This document shows, in pieces, positions 8,055 through 16,700 of a stretch of 64,000 bases of DNA. Positions within the stretch are counted from its first letter, which is position 1, and every line of letters starts with the position of its first letter. The notes beneath the pieces were generated by a model. It ran no database searches and was not told the origin of the DNA. It saw nothing but the letters and a program-made list of their open reading frames with translations. Source of the DNA: Flavobacteriales bacterium (lineage in GTDB: Bacteria; Bacteroidota; Bacteroidia; Flavobacteriales_F; PHOS-HE28); contig JAEUTA010000007.1 in the NCBI GenBank assembly GCA_016788205.1, positions 62,001 through 126,000 of the forward strand, given 5' to 3'. The position numbers were made by a program, and so were the translations under genes.

Positions 8055-9329
8055 ATGACCGCACGCATGGATGTGCTGCTCGGGGCCCAATGGGGCGACG
8101 AGGGCAAGGGCAAGGTCGTTGATGTGATCGCACCCGGATACGACATCATCGCCCGTTTCCAAGGCGGCCCCAACGCTGGTCACACACTGATCTTCGACGG
8201 TCGCAAGCATGTTCTCCACACCATTCCCAGCGGCATCTTCCGCGCTGGAACGATGAACCTCGTAGGTAATGGAGTGGTGATCGACCCGGTGATCTTCCTC
8301 AAGGAGATCCAAGCATTGAAGGCTGCCGGTGTGGATGTGCGCGACAACCTGTTGATCTCTCGTCGCGCGCACCTGATCCTACCCACGCACCGCGCGCTGG
8401 ACGCCGCCAGCGAAGCGGACAAAGGCACTTCCAAGATCGGTAGCACGCTGAAAGGCATCGGTCCCACCTACATGGACAAGACCGGCCGCAATGGTCTGCG
8501 TGTGGGAGACCTGGAGTTGCCCGATAGTATAGACCGTTTTCGAGCCTTGGTGAAGAAACACGAACGCCTTCTCGCCCTTTACGATAGGCCCGGTGCGGCA
8601 AAGGAGGCCGAGGAAGAATGGCTCGCAGCCGCTGAGGTGCTGCGCAACATGCCGCTCGTTGACAGTGAACATTACCTCGACCAAGCCTTGCGCAGCGGGA
8701 AACGGATATTGGCGGAAGGGGCACAAGGCACCTTGCTCGACATCGATTTCGGCACGTACCCCTTCGTTACCAGCAGCAACACGATCTCTGCCGGTGCTTG
8801 CACTGGACTTGGCATCGCACCGAACCGAATAGGCAAGGTGGTGGGCATCTTCAAGGCCTACTGTACACGTGTAGGCAGCGGTCCCTTCCCAACGGAGTTG
8901 AACGATGCTGCGGGCGAGCGCATCCGACAAGTGGGCCACGAATTCGGCAGTACTACCGGGAGGCCTCGTCGCTGTGGCTGGCTCGATCTTCCTGCCCTGC
9001 ACTACGCGGTGATGATCAATGGCGTGACGGAGCTTGCCATGATGAAGGCCGACGTGCTCAACAACATGCCTGATCTGCAGGTCTGCACTGGCTACAGAGT
9101 GAATGGCAAGACTACCGACCGCCTACCGTACGACATCTCCGGCGGCATCGAACCGATCCTCGAGCGTGTTGATGGTTGGGGCGATCTCAGTACCGATGTC
9201 CCGCTTCCCACAGGTTTGGAGCGCTACATCGCGATGATCGAACGGCATGTAGGTGTACCGGTCACGCTGGTATCCCTTGGGCCCGATCGCGCCGAGACCG
9301 TGCATCGCCGGACCGCGCTCGTTCACTGA
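8055..9329 (+). CDS. purA: Adenylosuccinate synthetase
   Basis: About 424 residues. It catalyses IMP + Asp + GTP to adenylosuccinate, the first committed step to AMP. Signatures: LLGAQWGDEGKGKV with catalytic Asp, RFQGGPNAGHT with catalytic His, GTSKIGSTLKGIGP, EGAQGTLLDIDFGTYPFVT and GSTTGRPRRCGWLD. ATG 8055 starts 2 bases after the STAS stop; ATG 8067 (MDVLLGAQ) is a shorter alternative. Housekeeping member of the fur-STAS-purA-methyltransferase-TonB run. Confidence 0.95.
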   Translation: MTARMDVLLGAQWGDEGKGKVVDVIAPGYDIIARFQGGPNAGHTLIFDGRKHVLHTIPSGIFRAGTMNLVGNGVVIDPVIFLKEIQALKAAGVDVRDNLLISRRAHLILPTHRALDAASEADKGTSKIGSTLKGIGPTYMDKTGRNGLRVGDLELPDSIDRFRALVKKHERLLALYDRPGAAKEAEEEWLAAAEVLRNMPLVDSEHYLDQALRSGKRILAEGAQGTLLDIDFGTYPFVTSSNTISAGACTGLGIAPNRIGKVVGIFKAYCTRVGSGPFPTELNDAAGERIRQVGHEFGSTTGRPRRCGWLDLPALHYAVMINGVTELAMMKADVLNNMPDLQVCTGYRVNGKTTDRLPYDISGGIEPILERVDGWGDLSTDVPLPTGLERYIAMIERHVGVPVTLVSLGPDRAETVHRRTALVH

Positions 9330-9336
9330 GCCCACG

Positions 9337-10731
9337 ATGGGTCGGAACGCGCAACGTCGCTCAAGTCCCACCTCGGCCGAGATCGACCCTTCATTCTTCG
9401 ATCGTCTTCGCGCACGACTCGGTGCGGAAGTCGATGGGCTCGCCGATGCGTTGCTGGCGATATCGCCCACGAGCATCCGGGGGAACGAAGCGAAGTGGCC
9501 AGGTCCCGAAGCGGCTCGTGTGCCTTGGTGTACGAACGGGGCTTACCTGCCTGAACGCCCCGCCTTCACCTTCGATCCGTTACTGCATGCGGGCTGCTAC
9601 TACGTGCAGGAAGCGAGCAGCATGTTACTGGAGCAGGCGTTCCGTGCCAGCGGCTTTGCGCATGAACGCATCCTGGCTTTGGATCTCTGTGCCGCTCCCG
9701 GCGGAAAGAGCACGCACCTCAGAAGCCTTTTGCATGCCGACTCGCTCCTGGTCTCCAACGAGATCGATCGCAAGAGACAGGTGATCCTGCAGGAGAACCT
9801 GTGGAAATGGGGCGCCGCGAACGTCGTGATCACTGGCAGTGCACCAACACAGCTCCAACGCCTCCCTGAGTTCTTCGACCTGATCGTGGTGGATGCGCCA
9901 TGTTCCGGTGAAGGCATGTTCCGCAAGGATCCCTTCGCGCGCGCGCAGTGGAATGAACGATTGGTCGATCAATGCGCTGCGATGCAGCGCAACGCGTTGC
10001 TGCACGCATGGGAAAGCCTGAGGCCCGGCGGTGTGATCGTTTACAGCACCTGCACGTGGGAGATCAGCGAGAACGAAGCCCAGATGGCATGGCTGATGGA
10101 ACAGGGGGGTACATGCATCTCCATCCCGATCGATGCGTCATGGGGTGTTGTTCGCTCGGAACGCCTTGGCGTGGATGCTTTGCGTTGTTATCCGCACCAT
10201 GTGAAAGGCGAAGGCTTCTTCATCGCTGCGGTGCGCAAGCCGGGGGAATGGACCGCACAGTATTCCAACGCAGGTGCACACAGCTATTACGCACCTGCGA
10301 AGTGGCTTCATCCGCGAAGCTCGTGGGCCACTGTAGAAGTCGGCGAGGAACTCTTCGCAACGGATGCAACATGGAGCGGGGCGTTGAACGACATCCAGAG
10401 GACATTGAACGTGATCTCTCCCGGTGTTCCGCTGGCCGAACGAAAGGCTGGTGAATGGCGGCCGCACCACGCGCTGGCATTGGCGTCGGACCTCGACCCT
10501 TCGCACTTCACGCGTGTACCGCTGAACATGGACGAGGCGCTCTCCTACTTGCGCGGTAACGCACTTACCGCTTCCAATGCCCAAGGCATCGCATTGGCCA
10601 CTCACAGGAACGTTGGTCTTGGTTGGCTGCAGGGCGCGGGTAATCGCTGGAACAACCGCTGGCCCGCCGGGTGGCGCATCCGTTCGCAACATCCCAACGC
10701 CCCGCACGTATCTTGGTCGCAGGCCCATTGA
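9337..10731 (+). CDS. RsmB/RsmF-type RNA m5C methyltransferase
   Basis: 464 residues, starting 7 bases after purA. SAM-dependent RNA cytosine-C5 methyltransferase: the SAM-binding motif LDLCAAPGGKSTHLR (about 130), DLIVVDAPCSGEGMFRKDP with the PC motif, and IVYSTCTWEISENEAQMAW with the TC catalytic Cys. A C-terminal extension of about 150 residues, with KGEGFFIAAVRKPG and a late YLRGNAL, looks like the RsmF-type C-terminal region. The likely substrate is 16S rRNA. The ORF can be extended upstream into purA, but ATG 9337 gives the normal N-terminus. Confidence 0.88.
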   Translation: MGRNAQRRSSPTSAEIDPSFFDRLRARLGAEVDGLADALLAISPTSIRGNEAKWPGPEAARVPWCTNGAYLPERPAFTFDPLLHAGCYYVQEASSMLLEQAFRASGFAHERILALDLCAAPGGKSTHLRSLLHADSLLVSNEIDRKRQVILQENLWKWGAANVVITGSAPTQLQRLPEFFDLIVVDAPCSGEGMFRKDPFARAQWNERLVDQCAAMQRNALLHAWESLRPGGVIVYSTCTWEISENEAQMAWLMEQGGTCISIPIDASWGVVRSERLGVDALRCYPHHVKGEGFFIAAVRKPGEWTAQYSNAGAHSYYAPAKWLHPRSSWATVEVGEELFATDATWSGALNDIQRTLNVISPGVPLAERKAGEWRPHHALALASDLDPSHFTRVPLNMDEALSYLRGNALTASNAQGIALATHRNVGLGWLQGAGNRWNNRWPAGWRIRSQHPNAPHVSWSQAH

Positions 10732-10739
10732 GCAGCAAC

Positions 10740-11471
10740 ATGCACGGCTTCCTGGATTGGTTCGAGGATCACAAGTACAGCATCATCGCGACGCTGACCG
10801 TGCACTCTTTCCTGCTCTTCCTCTTCTCCCTTTCTACGCTGCGTACCGTGCCGGAGAAAGCCACCGTGGCCGAGGCTTATGTGGAGGTGATACCACCGGC
10901 GGAAGTGGAGCAGTTCATCCAACGCATCGAGCATCCGGAACTCGCCGAGAATATGCAGGTGACCAACGCCACCAGCAATATCACCGCGCAAACCTCCATG
11001 AGCCGCGCCTCGCAAGCGCGCATGGCCGAGGCCGTGGAGAGCGATCTGAAGGCCATGGAGCAGGCCGAATTCGAGCGTCTTGCACAGGAACGTCGTGACC
11101 AAGGCAAAGAGATCGTGATCCCACAACTCGACCCTACGAAATGGAATAAGGAACTGTACATGAAGAATGCGGCCGAGCCAGTAAAGGTGGAAGGCGCCAC
11201 TACGGTATGGCACGATCTCAAAGGCCGAACCCGCGAGGATGATGTGCCCGGCTATCTCTGCAAGGAGCTGGGCCGTGTGGCCATTTCCATTTCAGTGGAC
11301 ACACAAGGACGAGTAACGAAGGCGGAATTGGACCCGAGCCGGAGCGAGGGCGCCGATGAATGCATGTTGGAACATGCAATGGCATCAGCTCGACGAGCAA
11401 GGTTCAACAGCTTAGGCCCTGCCCAAGATCCGCAAAAGGGCACGCTGTACTTTCTTTTTCTTGCCCAATAA
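10740..11471 (+). CDS. TonB-like C-terminal domain protein
   Basis: 243 residues from ATG 10740, 8 bases after the methyltransferase stop. One transmembrane helix (about residues 14-35: SIIATLTVHSFLLFLFSLS) is followed by an acidic, coiled-coil-prone periplasmic linker. The C-terminal ~90 residues resemble the TonB C-terminal fold (VAISISVDTQGRVTKAELD, then ARRARFNSLG). It may act as an energy transducer or an envelope linker. No ExbB/ExbD gene is adjacent, and the linker lacks the usual Pro-rich region, so a TonB-family protein of other function is possible. Confidence 0.7.
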   Translation: MHGFLDWFEDHKYSIIATLTVHSFLLFLFSLSTLRTVPEKATVAEAYVEVIPPAEVEQFIQRIEHPELAENMQVTNATSNITAQTSMSRASQARMAEAVESDLKAMEQAEFERLAQERRDQGKEIVIPQLDPTKWNKELYMKNAAEPVKVEGATTVWHDLKGRTREDDVPGYLCKELGRVAISISVDTQGRVTKAELDPSRSEGADECMLEHAMASARRARFNSLGPAQDPQKGTLYFLFLAQ

Positions 11472-11501
11472 GCCATTTTGACGCTTCAGAAACAGTGATG
11501 T

Positions 11502-11516
11502 CGGCCAAAATGGCCG
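11502..11516 (+). promoter_or_regulatory. Palindrome CGGCCA-AAA-TGGCCG upstream of hsp20
   Basis: A 6-3-6 perfect inverted repeat, 56 bases before the Hsp20 start codon. It is a candidate operator; no binding protein can be named. Confidence 0.35.
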
Positions 11517-11572
11517 GTATTAATGATAAGGCATTTCGTTTGACTGAGGTGGCGGCAAAAGAACCTGTAGCC

Positions 11573-12013
11573 ATGATAACCAAATATCGCCCCCAGCATT
11601 CGTTCGTACACCCCTTCAATGACCTGATCGGCGGTGTGTTCGGACGCGACATCAGCCAGTTCTTCGGAAGCGACGACCTGGGTCAATTCACGCCTCGCGT
11701 GAACATCACCGAAACACCCGAGAAGTTCGTGGTCAGCCTGCGGGTGCCCGGCTTCGCGAAGGATGAGCTGAAGATCAGTACCGAGAAGAACACGCTGACC
11801 ATAAAAGGTGAGAAGACCGCCAACTCGAGCAATGAGAACGAGCGCTTTCTCCGCCGGGAGTTCCAGGCGAGCACGTTCAGCCGCAGCTTCAGCTTGCCGG
11901 AGACCGTGAACTTGGACGCCATTCACGCCGAACACACGAACGGCGTGCTCAGCGTGAACATTCCGAAGACGGAACCGGCCAAACCGGTGACCCGCGAGAT
12001 CAACATTGGATAA
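11573..12013 (+). CDS. Hsp20/alpha-crystallin family small heat-shock protein
   Basis: 147 residues from ATG 11573 (MITKYRPQHSF), the usual length and N-terminal style of bacterial Hsp20. The alpha-crystallin domain runs from about residue 40: TPRVNITETPEKFVVSLRVPGF, ELKISTEKNTLTIKGEK, and the conserved NGVLSVNIPK near the end. ATP-independent holdase for unfolding proteins. The frame stays open upstream (ATGs at 11498 and 11510) but those give no recognisable extension. Followed by a strong terminator. Confidence 0.93.
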   Translation: MITKYRPQHSFVHPFNDLIGGVFGRDISQFFGSDDLGQFTPRVNITETPEKFVVSLRVPGFAKDELKISTEKNTLTIKGEKTANSSNENERFLRREFQASTFSRSFSLPETVNLDAIHAEHTNGVLSVNIPKTEPAKPVTREINIG

Positions 12014-12030
12014 AGGCTCCGCACCGGACT

Positions 12031-12065
12031 GAAGAAGGCCGCCGCAAGGCGGTCTTCTTCTTTTG
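12031..12065 (+). terminator. Rho-independent terminator after hsp20
   Basis: GAAGAAGGCCGCC, loop GCAA, GGCGGTCTTCTTC, then TTTT. The stem is 13 bp with one G-U pair. Confidence 0.9.
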
Positions 12066-12084
12066 AGCCTTCGTCGAACGAGCG

Positions 12085-12092
12085 TAACTTCG
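12085..12092 (+). promoter_or_regulatory. -7 box TAACTTCG for the small ORF at 12133
   Basis: TAACTTCG 40 bases before the start codon; same variant as at 926 and 15753. Confidence 0.4.
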
Positions 12093-12132
12093 GGGGAACC
12101 AGCGGCGTAGACCCGAACACAACAACAGCCAC

Positions 12133-12345
12133 ATGAAACGCGACCTCCTCTCCTATTATCAGGAAGTGCTCGACAAGATCAGTACGGCTGATGCACGCAC
12201 CTTCCGCAAGGAAATGCGCAAGGCGTTCAAGCGCCTTCTACCGGAGGAACGCGAGCAGTTGAAGGTGTGGTTCCGCAGCGCGTGCGTTTGTCGCGTGGAA
12301 CAGGGCGTATTGAAGCCCGTACCGGTGCGCTCGGGACGCGAGTAG
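12133..12345 (+). CDS. Small basic protein of unknown function
   Basis: 70 residues, highly charged (MKRDLLSYYQEVLDKIS, then FRKEMRKAFKRLLPEERE), predicted helical, ending with Cys residues and a basic tail (SACVCRVEQG). Bracketed by a terminator and its own -7-like box, which supports expression. No family recognised; the size and charge would suit a nucleic-acid-binding or regulatory protein, but that is a guess. Convergent with the minus-strand gene starting 5 bases downstream. Confidence 0.65.
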   Translation: MKRDLLSYYQEVLDKISTADARTFRKEMRKAFKRLLPEEREQLKVWFRSACVCRVEQGVLKPVPVRSGRE

Positions 12346-12350
12346 TCAGG

Positions 12351-13061
12351 TCAGTTGAAGTAGCGGCTGTTCCACGCTTCCTTGCTGAACTGCCCGAAGA
12401 ATGCGAACCACCCGAACACGGTGAAGCTCGCACAGACCATTGTGCTCCAGAACATCATCACGAATCGGTGCGTACCCCAATGCCCAACGCCCGGTTCGGT
12501 GGTCAGCAGGCTTGTAGGCACTAACGCGGCCAATGCAAAGGCCACCATCAGAACCACGATCGCCAGGGTAAGCGGACTACGTAAAGGCCAATTCACCAAG
12601 GAACGGTACGGAGCAAGATCATTGCCCCATTTGTGCACCAGATAAAAGCGATCATCGCCCACTGGCACGAACAGCAAGGGATCGGCCTCACTATCGCACA
12701 ACTTGAATCGGGATGGGGGCGCCATGATCATGAAGCTTCGGATCGGGCCATCAGCTTTACGTTCCAGCACGCGCAAAGCATGCACGGCTTGGTGGGGCAA
12801 GGGGCCTTTGAAATACGCTGCAGGCAGGAACCGTAGCCGATAACGTACACACGTGTCCCTTATCGCTTCCCGGTGGAAAATACGTTCAGGGTCCATTGAG
12901 CTGAGCCGAACGGTCTTTTCCTCAGTGGAACTGAACACCATGGCCCGAAGTAGGTCATCCTGTTTCTGCTCGTCCGCGAGCAGTAGGTGTACTTCGGCAA
13001 GTATGTTCTGCTGCCCCAGGAGCAATCGCTCCAGTCGTTCGCGTTCAGTGTGCGTTGCCAT
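12351..13061 (-). CDS. Membrane protein with C-terminal two-helix hairpin, unknown function
   Basis: 236 residues from ATG 13061 (MATHTERERLERLLLGQ). The N-terminal ~150 residues are soluble and mixed alpha/beta, with a coiled start. Two transmembrane helices lie near residues 160-182 (SPLTLAIVVLMVAFALAALV) and 200-225 (FVMMFWSTMVCASFTVFGW). The short segment between them faces the other side. It lies 41 bases downstream of the DUF1883 gene in the same direction, so the two may be co-transcribed. No family recognised. Confidence 0.7.
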   Translation of the reverse strand: MATHTERERLERLLLGQQNILAEVHLLLADEQKQDDLLRAMVFSSTEEKTVRLSSMDPERIFHREAIRDTCVRYRLRFLPAAYFKGPLPHQAVHALRVLERKADGPIRSFMIMAPPSRFKLCDSEADPLLFVPVGDDRFYLVHKWGNDLAPYRSLVNWPLRSPLTLAIVVLMVAFALAALVPTSLLTTEPGVGHWGTHRFVMMFWSTMVCASFTVFGWFAFFGQFSKEAWNSRYFN

Positions 13062-13102
13062 GGTCGTTGACGGAATAACGCAGCAGGGCACCGATCAGTT
13101 CA

Positions 13103-13504
13103 TCACCCTTCGCTACGGGAAGCCAGGCTGATCTCCGAGGCGTGCTGTGCAGCATCCTCCTCGTTAGCACGGTCCAAAGCGAACTGGCGCACTTCAGGTG
13201 GTGCATCAACAGCGATGGAGGAGCGTACCAAGCCGTTGGGCGAAAGCCTTCGGCAGTTGGCCTTCACCGCCAACGGTTTATGGAACGTGCCTTGCTCCAC
13301 CACGGCGTTCCACATACCATCGTATGGGATAACGAAACGCACTGGAGACTCCTCGAACAGCCCTCCGTGGAACGAATACGTCTTCCCCATGCGATAGGAC
13401 TTCAGATCGCGCGCGGTCATGAACTTGACCTTGGTCGGCTGATCGATCTCCACTTCGATGATCTCTTTACGCTTCGCTTCGAAGGGACGGAACAGGAACT
13501 TCAT
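13103..13504 (-). CDS. DUF1883-like protein
   Basis: 133 residues. The first ~85 residues follow the DUF1883 pattern: MKFLFRPFEAKRKEIIEVEI, KVKFMTARDLKSYRMGKTYS, FHGGLFEESPVRFVIPYDG and MWNAVVEQG. The remaining ~40 residues are a charged tail. DUF1883 is small, all-beta and of unknown function, sometimes fused or adjacent to TIR domains; no TIR domain is seen here. A -7-like TATCTTAG lies about 20 bases upstream. Confidence 0.75.
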   Translation of the reverse strand: MKFLFRPFEAKRKEIIEVEIDQPTKVKFMTARDLKSYRMGKTYSFHGGLFEESPVRFVIPYDGMWNAVVEQGTFHKPLAVKANCRRLSPNGLVRSSIAVDAPPEVRQFALDRANEEDAAQHASEISLASRSEG

Positions 13505-13566
13505 GCTGCGGAAGAATGGTTTGCGCTAAGATACGACGTGGTCATTATGCCGGTACACCCCGCCCA

Positions 13567-14367
13567 CTAAAGCTTGACACTGAGTACCGGGAAGGTCGTG
13601 TGGTTGACGATATCCTCCGTGAGACTGCCGTTCACGACGTGGAAGAAACCAGTTCGACCGTGCGTGGCCATGGCGATGAGGTCCGCATCGATGCCCCGGG
13701 CGAAATTGAGGATGCCTTCTTCAATACTCAGGTCGTTATAGATCGTGGCCGTGAACCGCTTCAACTCATGGCGCTGCAGGAAACGATCGATGGCTTTATG
13801 GCTATCCTCGCTGCGCTCGAAACTGCGCGGTGTGTTGACCTTGAGCAAATGCACTTTGGGGTCGAATAGTTCGATCACCGGCAGGAAGGCAGCGAACTTC
13901 TCCACGTCCTGATCGGTGAAGTTGGAGGCATAGACCATATCGCGCACCTCGAAATCATCCGCATGCTGCTTGATCACCAGGACCGGCATGGGTGCCTGGC
14001 GCACGATGCGTTGCGTGTTCGAGCCGACGATGCCTCGCAACCCCGTGGCTCCATGAGACCCCATCACGATAAGATCGGCCTTCTGCAGCCTTTCATTCTT
14101 GAAGATCTCGTTCAGCGAGAGTTGCCGGAGCATGAACTTCTTCAACTCGATGCCCTTCATGAAGGGCAACTCGGGTACTCTTTCAAGCTTCGCCTCGATC
14201 TCGTCACGCAAACGCTGGTTCTCGGTGTGGAAGTCCGTCATCTGTTCGTAGAGGTGGACCACTTCGACCACTGCTCCGGTGATGCGCGCAAGCTTGGCGG
14301 CCACGCGTAAGGCGTCGGTGGCGCAATCCGAGAAGTCGTAGGGTACGACGATCGTTCGTATGGCCAT
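13567..14367 (-). CDS. Tandem-domain universal stress protein (UspA family)
   Basis: 266 residues from ATG 14367, with two Usp domains. Domain 1 starts MAIRTIVVPYDFSDCATDAL and has DLIVMGSHGATGLRGIVGS before VRQAPMPVLVIK, the G-2x-G-9x-G(S) ATP-binding signature. Domain 2 has a weaker end: ADLIAMATHGRTGFFHVVNGS then NHTTFPVLSVKL. The frame is open further upstream, but a TAACTTCA box (14394-14401, minus strand) sits 26 bases before this ATG. Stress-survival role inferred from family. Divergent from siaC. Confidence 0.92.
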   Translation of the reverse strand: MAIRTIVVPYDFSDCATDALRVAAKLARITGAVVEVVHLYEQMTDFHTENQRLRDEIEAKLERVPELPFMKGIELKKFMLRQLSLNEIFKNERLQKADLIVMGSHGATGLRGIVGSNTQRIVRQAPMPVLVIKQHADDFEVRDMVYASNFTDQDVEKFAAFLPVIELFDPKVHLLKVNTPRSFERSEDSHKAIDRFLQRHELKRFTATIYNDLSIEEGILNFARGIDADLIAMATHGRTGFFHVVNGSLTEDIVNHTTFPVLSVKL

Positions 14368-14452
14368 GATGATGGGGGCTTTGACCGGCTGGTTGAAGTT
14401 AACAACACACGGCTGGTTGGACCAAACAACGGTCAGGAACCGCTCACATGCA

Positions 14453-14460
14453 TACTTTCG
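14453..14460 (+). promoter_or_regulatory. -7 box TACTTTCG for siaC
   Basis: TAnnTTCG variant ending 16 bases before ATG 14477. Confidence 0.45.
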
Positions 14461-14476
14461 CCGACTCTCCCCCGCG

Positions 14477-14863
14477 ATGGACATCCAGCTCGAACTAGCC
14501 GCCACGGAAAAGACCCCCGCCGTCAGCATTCGGCCGGAACAGGGGATCTGGGAGATCACCGGTTGTTCCATACCGGAGAACGCAGACCGTTTCTACTCGC
14601 CCATTCAGGACCGCATGGAACGGTATGCCTTGGCACCCCGGCCGAAGACCACGTTGCGGATCGCGCTGACCTACTTCAACTCCAGCACCTCCAAATACCT
14701 GCTGGACCTGATGAAACGCATGGAAGACCTGCACGCTGCGGGCCTTTCGCAGGTGGTACTGGAATGGTGCTACTCCCACGAGGACCTGGACATGAAAGAA
14801 GCTGGAGAGGACTATCGTTCCCTGCTTGACTTCCCGGTGAAGCTGAAGGAGATCGACGAGTGA
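14477..14863 (+). CDS. siaC: SiaC-family regulatory phosphoprotein (DUF1987)
   Basis: 128 residues. It matches the SiaC/DUF1987 fold: PAVSIRPEQGIWEITGCSIPENAD, FYSPIQDRMERY, FNSSTSKYLLDLMKRMEDL (the STSK segment is where SiaC is phosphorylated) and VVLEWCYSHEDLDMKEAGEDY. In Pseudomonas, SiaC is phospho-controlled by the SiaA phosphatase and SiaB kinase and activates the diguanylate cyclase SiaD. None of those partners is adjacent. Start chosen from the -7 box 16 bases upstream. Confidence 0.88.
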   Translation: MDIQLELAATEKTPAVSIRPEQGIWEITGCSIPENADRFYSPIQDRMERYALAPRPKTTLRIALTYFNSSTSKYLLDLMKRMEDLHAAGLSQVVLEWCYSHEDLDMKEAGEDYRSLLDFPVKLKEIDE

Positions 14864-14870
14864 ACCACGT

Positions 14871-15668
14871 TCACCTGGCCTCTTCGAATTCGCGGCTGGA
14901 GATCGCGATCCCTTCCCTGAAGTAGTGTATCTCACCCCACGGGTGGCTCACTTTGCGGAACACGACTATGCGGCCCTCCACGGCCAACCGGCGCTCCAAC
15001 ACCACGGAGCGTCCTTCTTTATAGATGCGCTCTCCTTCTTCCAGCACTGGCGCCGGCTTAGGTTCAACTCGGCGTTCCATCAGCGTGGTCCTTTCGGCGA
15101 TGATCGGCCGCTCCATGGGTTTGGCGGACGCTGGACCTGATGTTCTGGGCACCGCACCAGCCTGCGATGGATGCGCGGTCCGCACGGGAGCTTCCGTTGC
15201 CGATATCACCAACTTGGCCGGGGCGGATGCCGGCAACGGCATGGTCTCCACGGGGCTCTCGGTGTTGGCAGGTGTCGGAACGGAGGTGGCGATGGGCTCT
15301 GTGGCATCTACCGTATCCACCGCAGCCATGGCATCCCGCCGGGCGATCAAAGCCTCCAGATCCTGGATCTTCACCTTGGGGTACACGTTGTACGGCCGCA
15401 TGGTACGGGCCTCCTTGAACTTCTCCATGGAAGCCTCGTATCGCTGCTGTTGAAATAGCTTCTCCGCATCCCCCATCACCGCTTGGTACGCCACATCCTT
15501 TGCGGCGCCATCCTGTTCTTCCTTGGCCACACGGGCCCGTTCTTTCGCACTGAGTTTGTCAAAATCGCGCGCCAGACTTCCGTCCCGCTGCGCATGGATC
15601 GTCAAGGCCAATAGCATCCCACCTGCTAGCGAACCCAGCCGGGAGGGGATGTGGCGGTACATATCCAT
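14871..15668 (-). CDS. Secreted/periplasmic protein of unknown function with TPR-like N-terminus
   Basis: 265 residues. Signal peptide around residues 8-26 (RLGSLAGGMLLALTIHAQ). A helical region (KLFQQQRYEASMEKFKEARTM) looks like one TPR unit and is followed by an Ala/Pro/Thr-rich linker (about residues 115-195). A conserved-looking C-terminal beta domain has ERIYKEGRSVVLERR, then WGEIHYFREG. Convergent with siaC, 7 bases apart. ATG 15662 is a possible alternative start. No family recognised; the layout suggests an envelope-anchored or secreted factor. Confidence 0.7.
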   Translation of the reverse strand: MDMYRHIPSRLGSLAGGMLLALTIHAQRDGSLARDFDKLSAKERARVAKEEQDGAAKDVAYQAVMGDAEKLFQQQRYEASMEKFKEARTMRPYNVYPKVKIQDLEALIARRDAMAAVDTVDATEPIATSVPTPANTESPVETMPLPASAPAKLVISATEAPVRTAHPSQAGAVPRTSGPASAKPMERPIIAERTTLMERRVEPKPAPVLEEGERIYKEGRSVVLERRLAVEGRIVVFRKVSHPWGEIHYFREGIAISSREFEEAR

Positions 15669-15752
15669 GCTTTAGCCCGTGAAGATCGCAGGCGCGCGTT
15701 ATACGTTCGCCTCGCACAAGTTGTTGCTTATCCACGACCAGTGGCTCAACCC

Positions 15753-15760
15753 TAACTTCG
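15753..15760 (+). promoter_or_regulatory. -7 box TAACTTCG for the coiled-coil lipoprotein
   Basis: TAACTTCG 58 bases before ATG 15819, leaving a leader of ordinary length. Confidence 0.4.
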
Positions 15761-15818
15761 CAGGCGGAACCAAGCCCAGCATACGAGGCGCGGCCAGCGT
15801 TCCGTTCTCATCACGACC

Positions 15819-16658
15819 ATGAAACATCTGCTTTCGTTCGCTGTTGCGCTTGCTCTACTTCAGGCCTGTACCCCGGAAGATCCCAAGACGAGTGAACCCT
15901 ACCGACAGTTGGAAGAGGACCAACGCATGACACAGTCCCAGGTAGTGGAGAAGGATTCCGCGATCAACGCTCTTTTCGGGACCTTCAACCGGATCAGTGA
16001 TAATCTCCGGGAGATCCGATCCAGGCAAGGCGGTCTGGTCACTTCCGGCAGTAATGAAAACGGGGTGGACATGGAACAGCGCGTTATGGGTGACCTGGCC
16101 GCCATCGATTCTCTTTTGGCGGAGAACAAAGCGCTGATAGCCCAACTGCGCAAACAATCCAAGAAGTCCGGCGCGCGCCTTTCCGAACTGGAGAAGAGCA
16201 TATTGGACATGGAGGCCAGCATCACGGCGAAGAACGCTGAGATCGATACGCTGAAGGAACAGCTCTCCAGCACCAATGCTTCACTCGCCACGTTGATCGA
16301 CATGTATCGGGATAAATCGCAGCTGGCGGACATGCAGCGCAACGAGATGAACAGCGCGTTCTATGCCATCGGCACAGCGAAGGAATTGAAGACGAAAGGC
16401 GTGCTTACCAAGGAAGGTGGCGTGGCTGGTATAGGCGGAGTGAATAAATTGAACACCGCCGCATTGCCAACGGACTATTTCACGGCCGTGGACATCACCA
16501 ACTCCGGAGAGATAGCTATCGGAGCGAAGAAGGCCAAGTTGGCCACCTCGCACCCCGAAGGAAGCTACCGCTTCGAGAATGGTGCGGAGAAACTGGTGAT
16601 AACGGACCCCACCAAGTTCTGGAGCATCTCCAAGTACCTGGTGGTAGTGGTGGACTAG
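15819..16658 (+). CDS. Coiled-coil lipoprotein
   Basis: 279 residues. Lipoprotein signal MKHLLSFAVALALLQAC with Cys at 17. Residues ~30-185 are a long coiled coil (heptads in LAAIDSLLAENKALIAQLRK and KNAEIDTLKEQLSSTNAS). The C-terminal ~90 residues are globular: LKTKGVLTKEGGVAGIGG, LPTDYFTAVDITNSGEI, EGSYRFENGAEKLVITDP and WSISKYLVVVVD. Similar coiled-coil lipoproteins occur across Bacteroidetes and some have been called adhesins, but I cannot confirm that here. Likely outer- or inner-membrane anchored and periplasmic. Confidence 0.75.
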   Translation: MKHLLSFAVALALLQACTPEDPKTSEPYRQLEEDQRMTQSQVVEKDSAINALFGTFNRISDNLREIRSRQGGLVTSGSNENGVDMEQRVMGDLAAIDSLLAENKALIAQLRKQSKKSGARLSELEKSILDMEASITAKNAEIDTLKEQLSSTNASLATLIDMYRDKSQLADMQRNEMNSAFYAIGTAKELKTKGVLTKEGGVAGIGGVNKLNTAALPTDYFTAVDITNSGEIAIGAKKAKLATSHPEGSYRFENGAEKLVITDPTKFWSISKYLVVVVD

Positions 16659-16700
16659 GCACCTTCGTTCTCCCGCTTAGGACCGCGTGCGACCTATACG

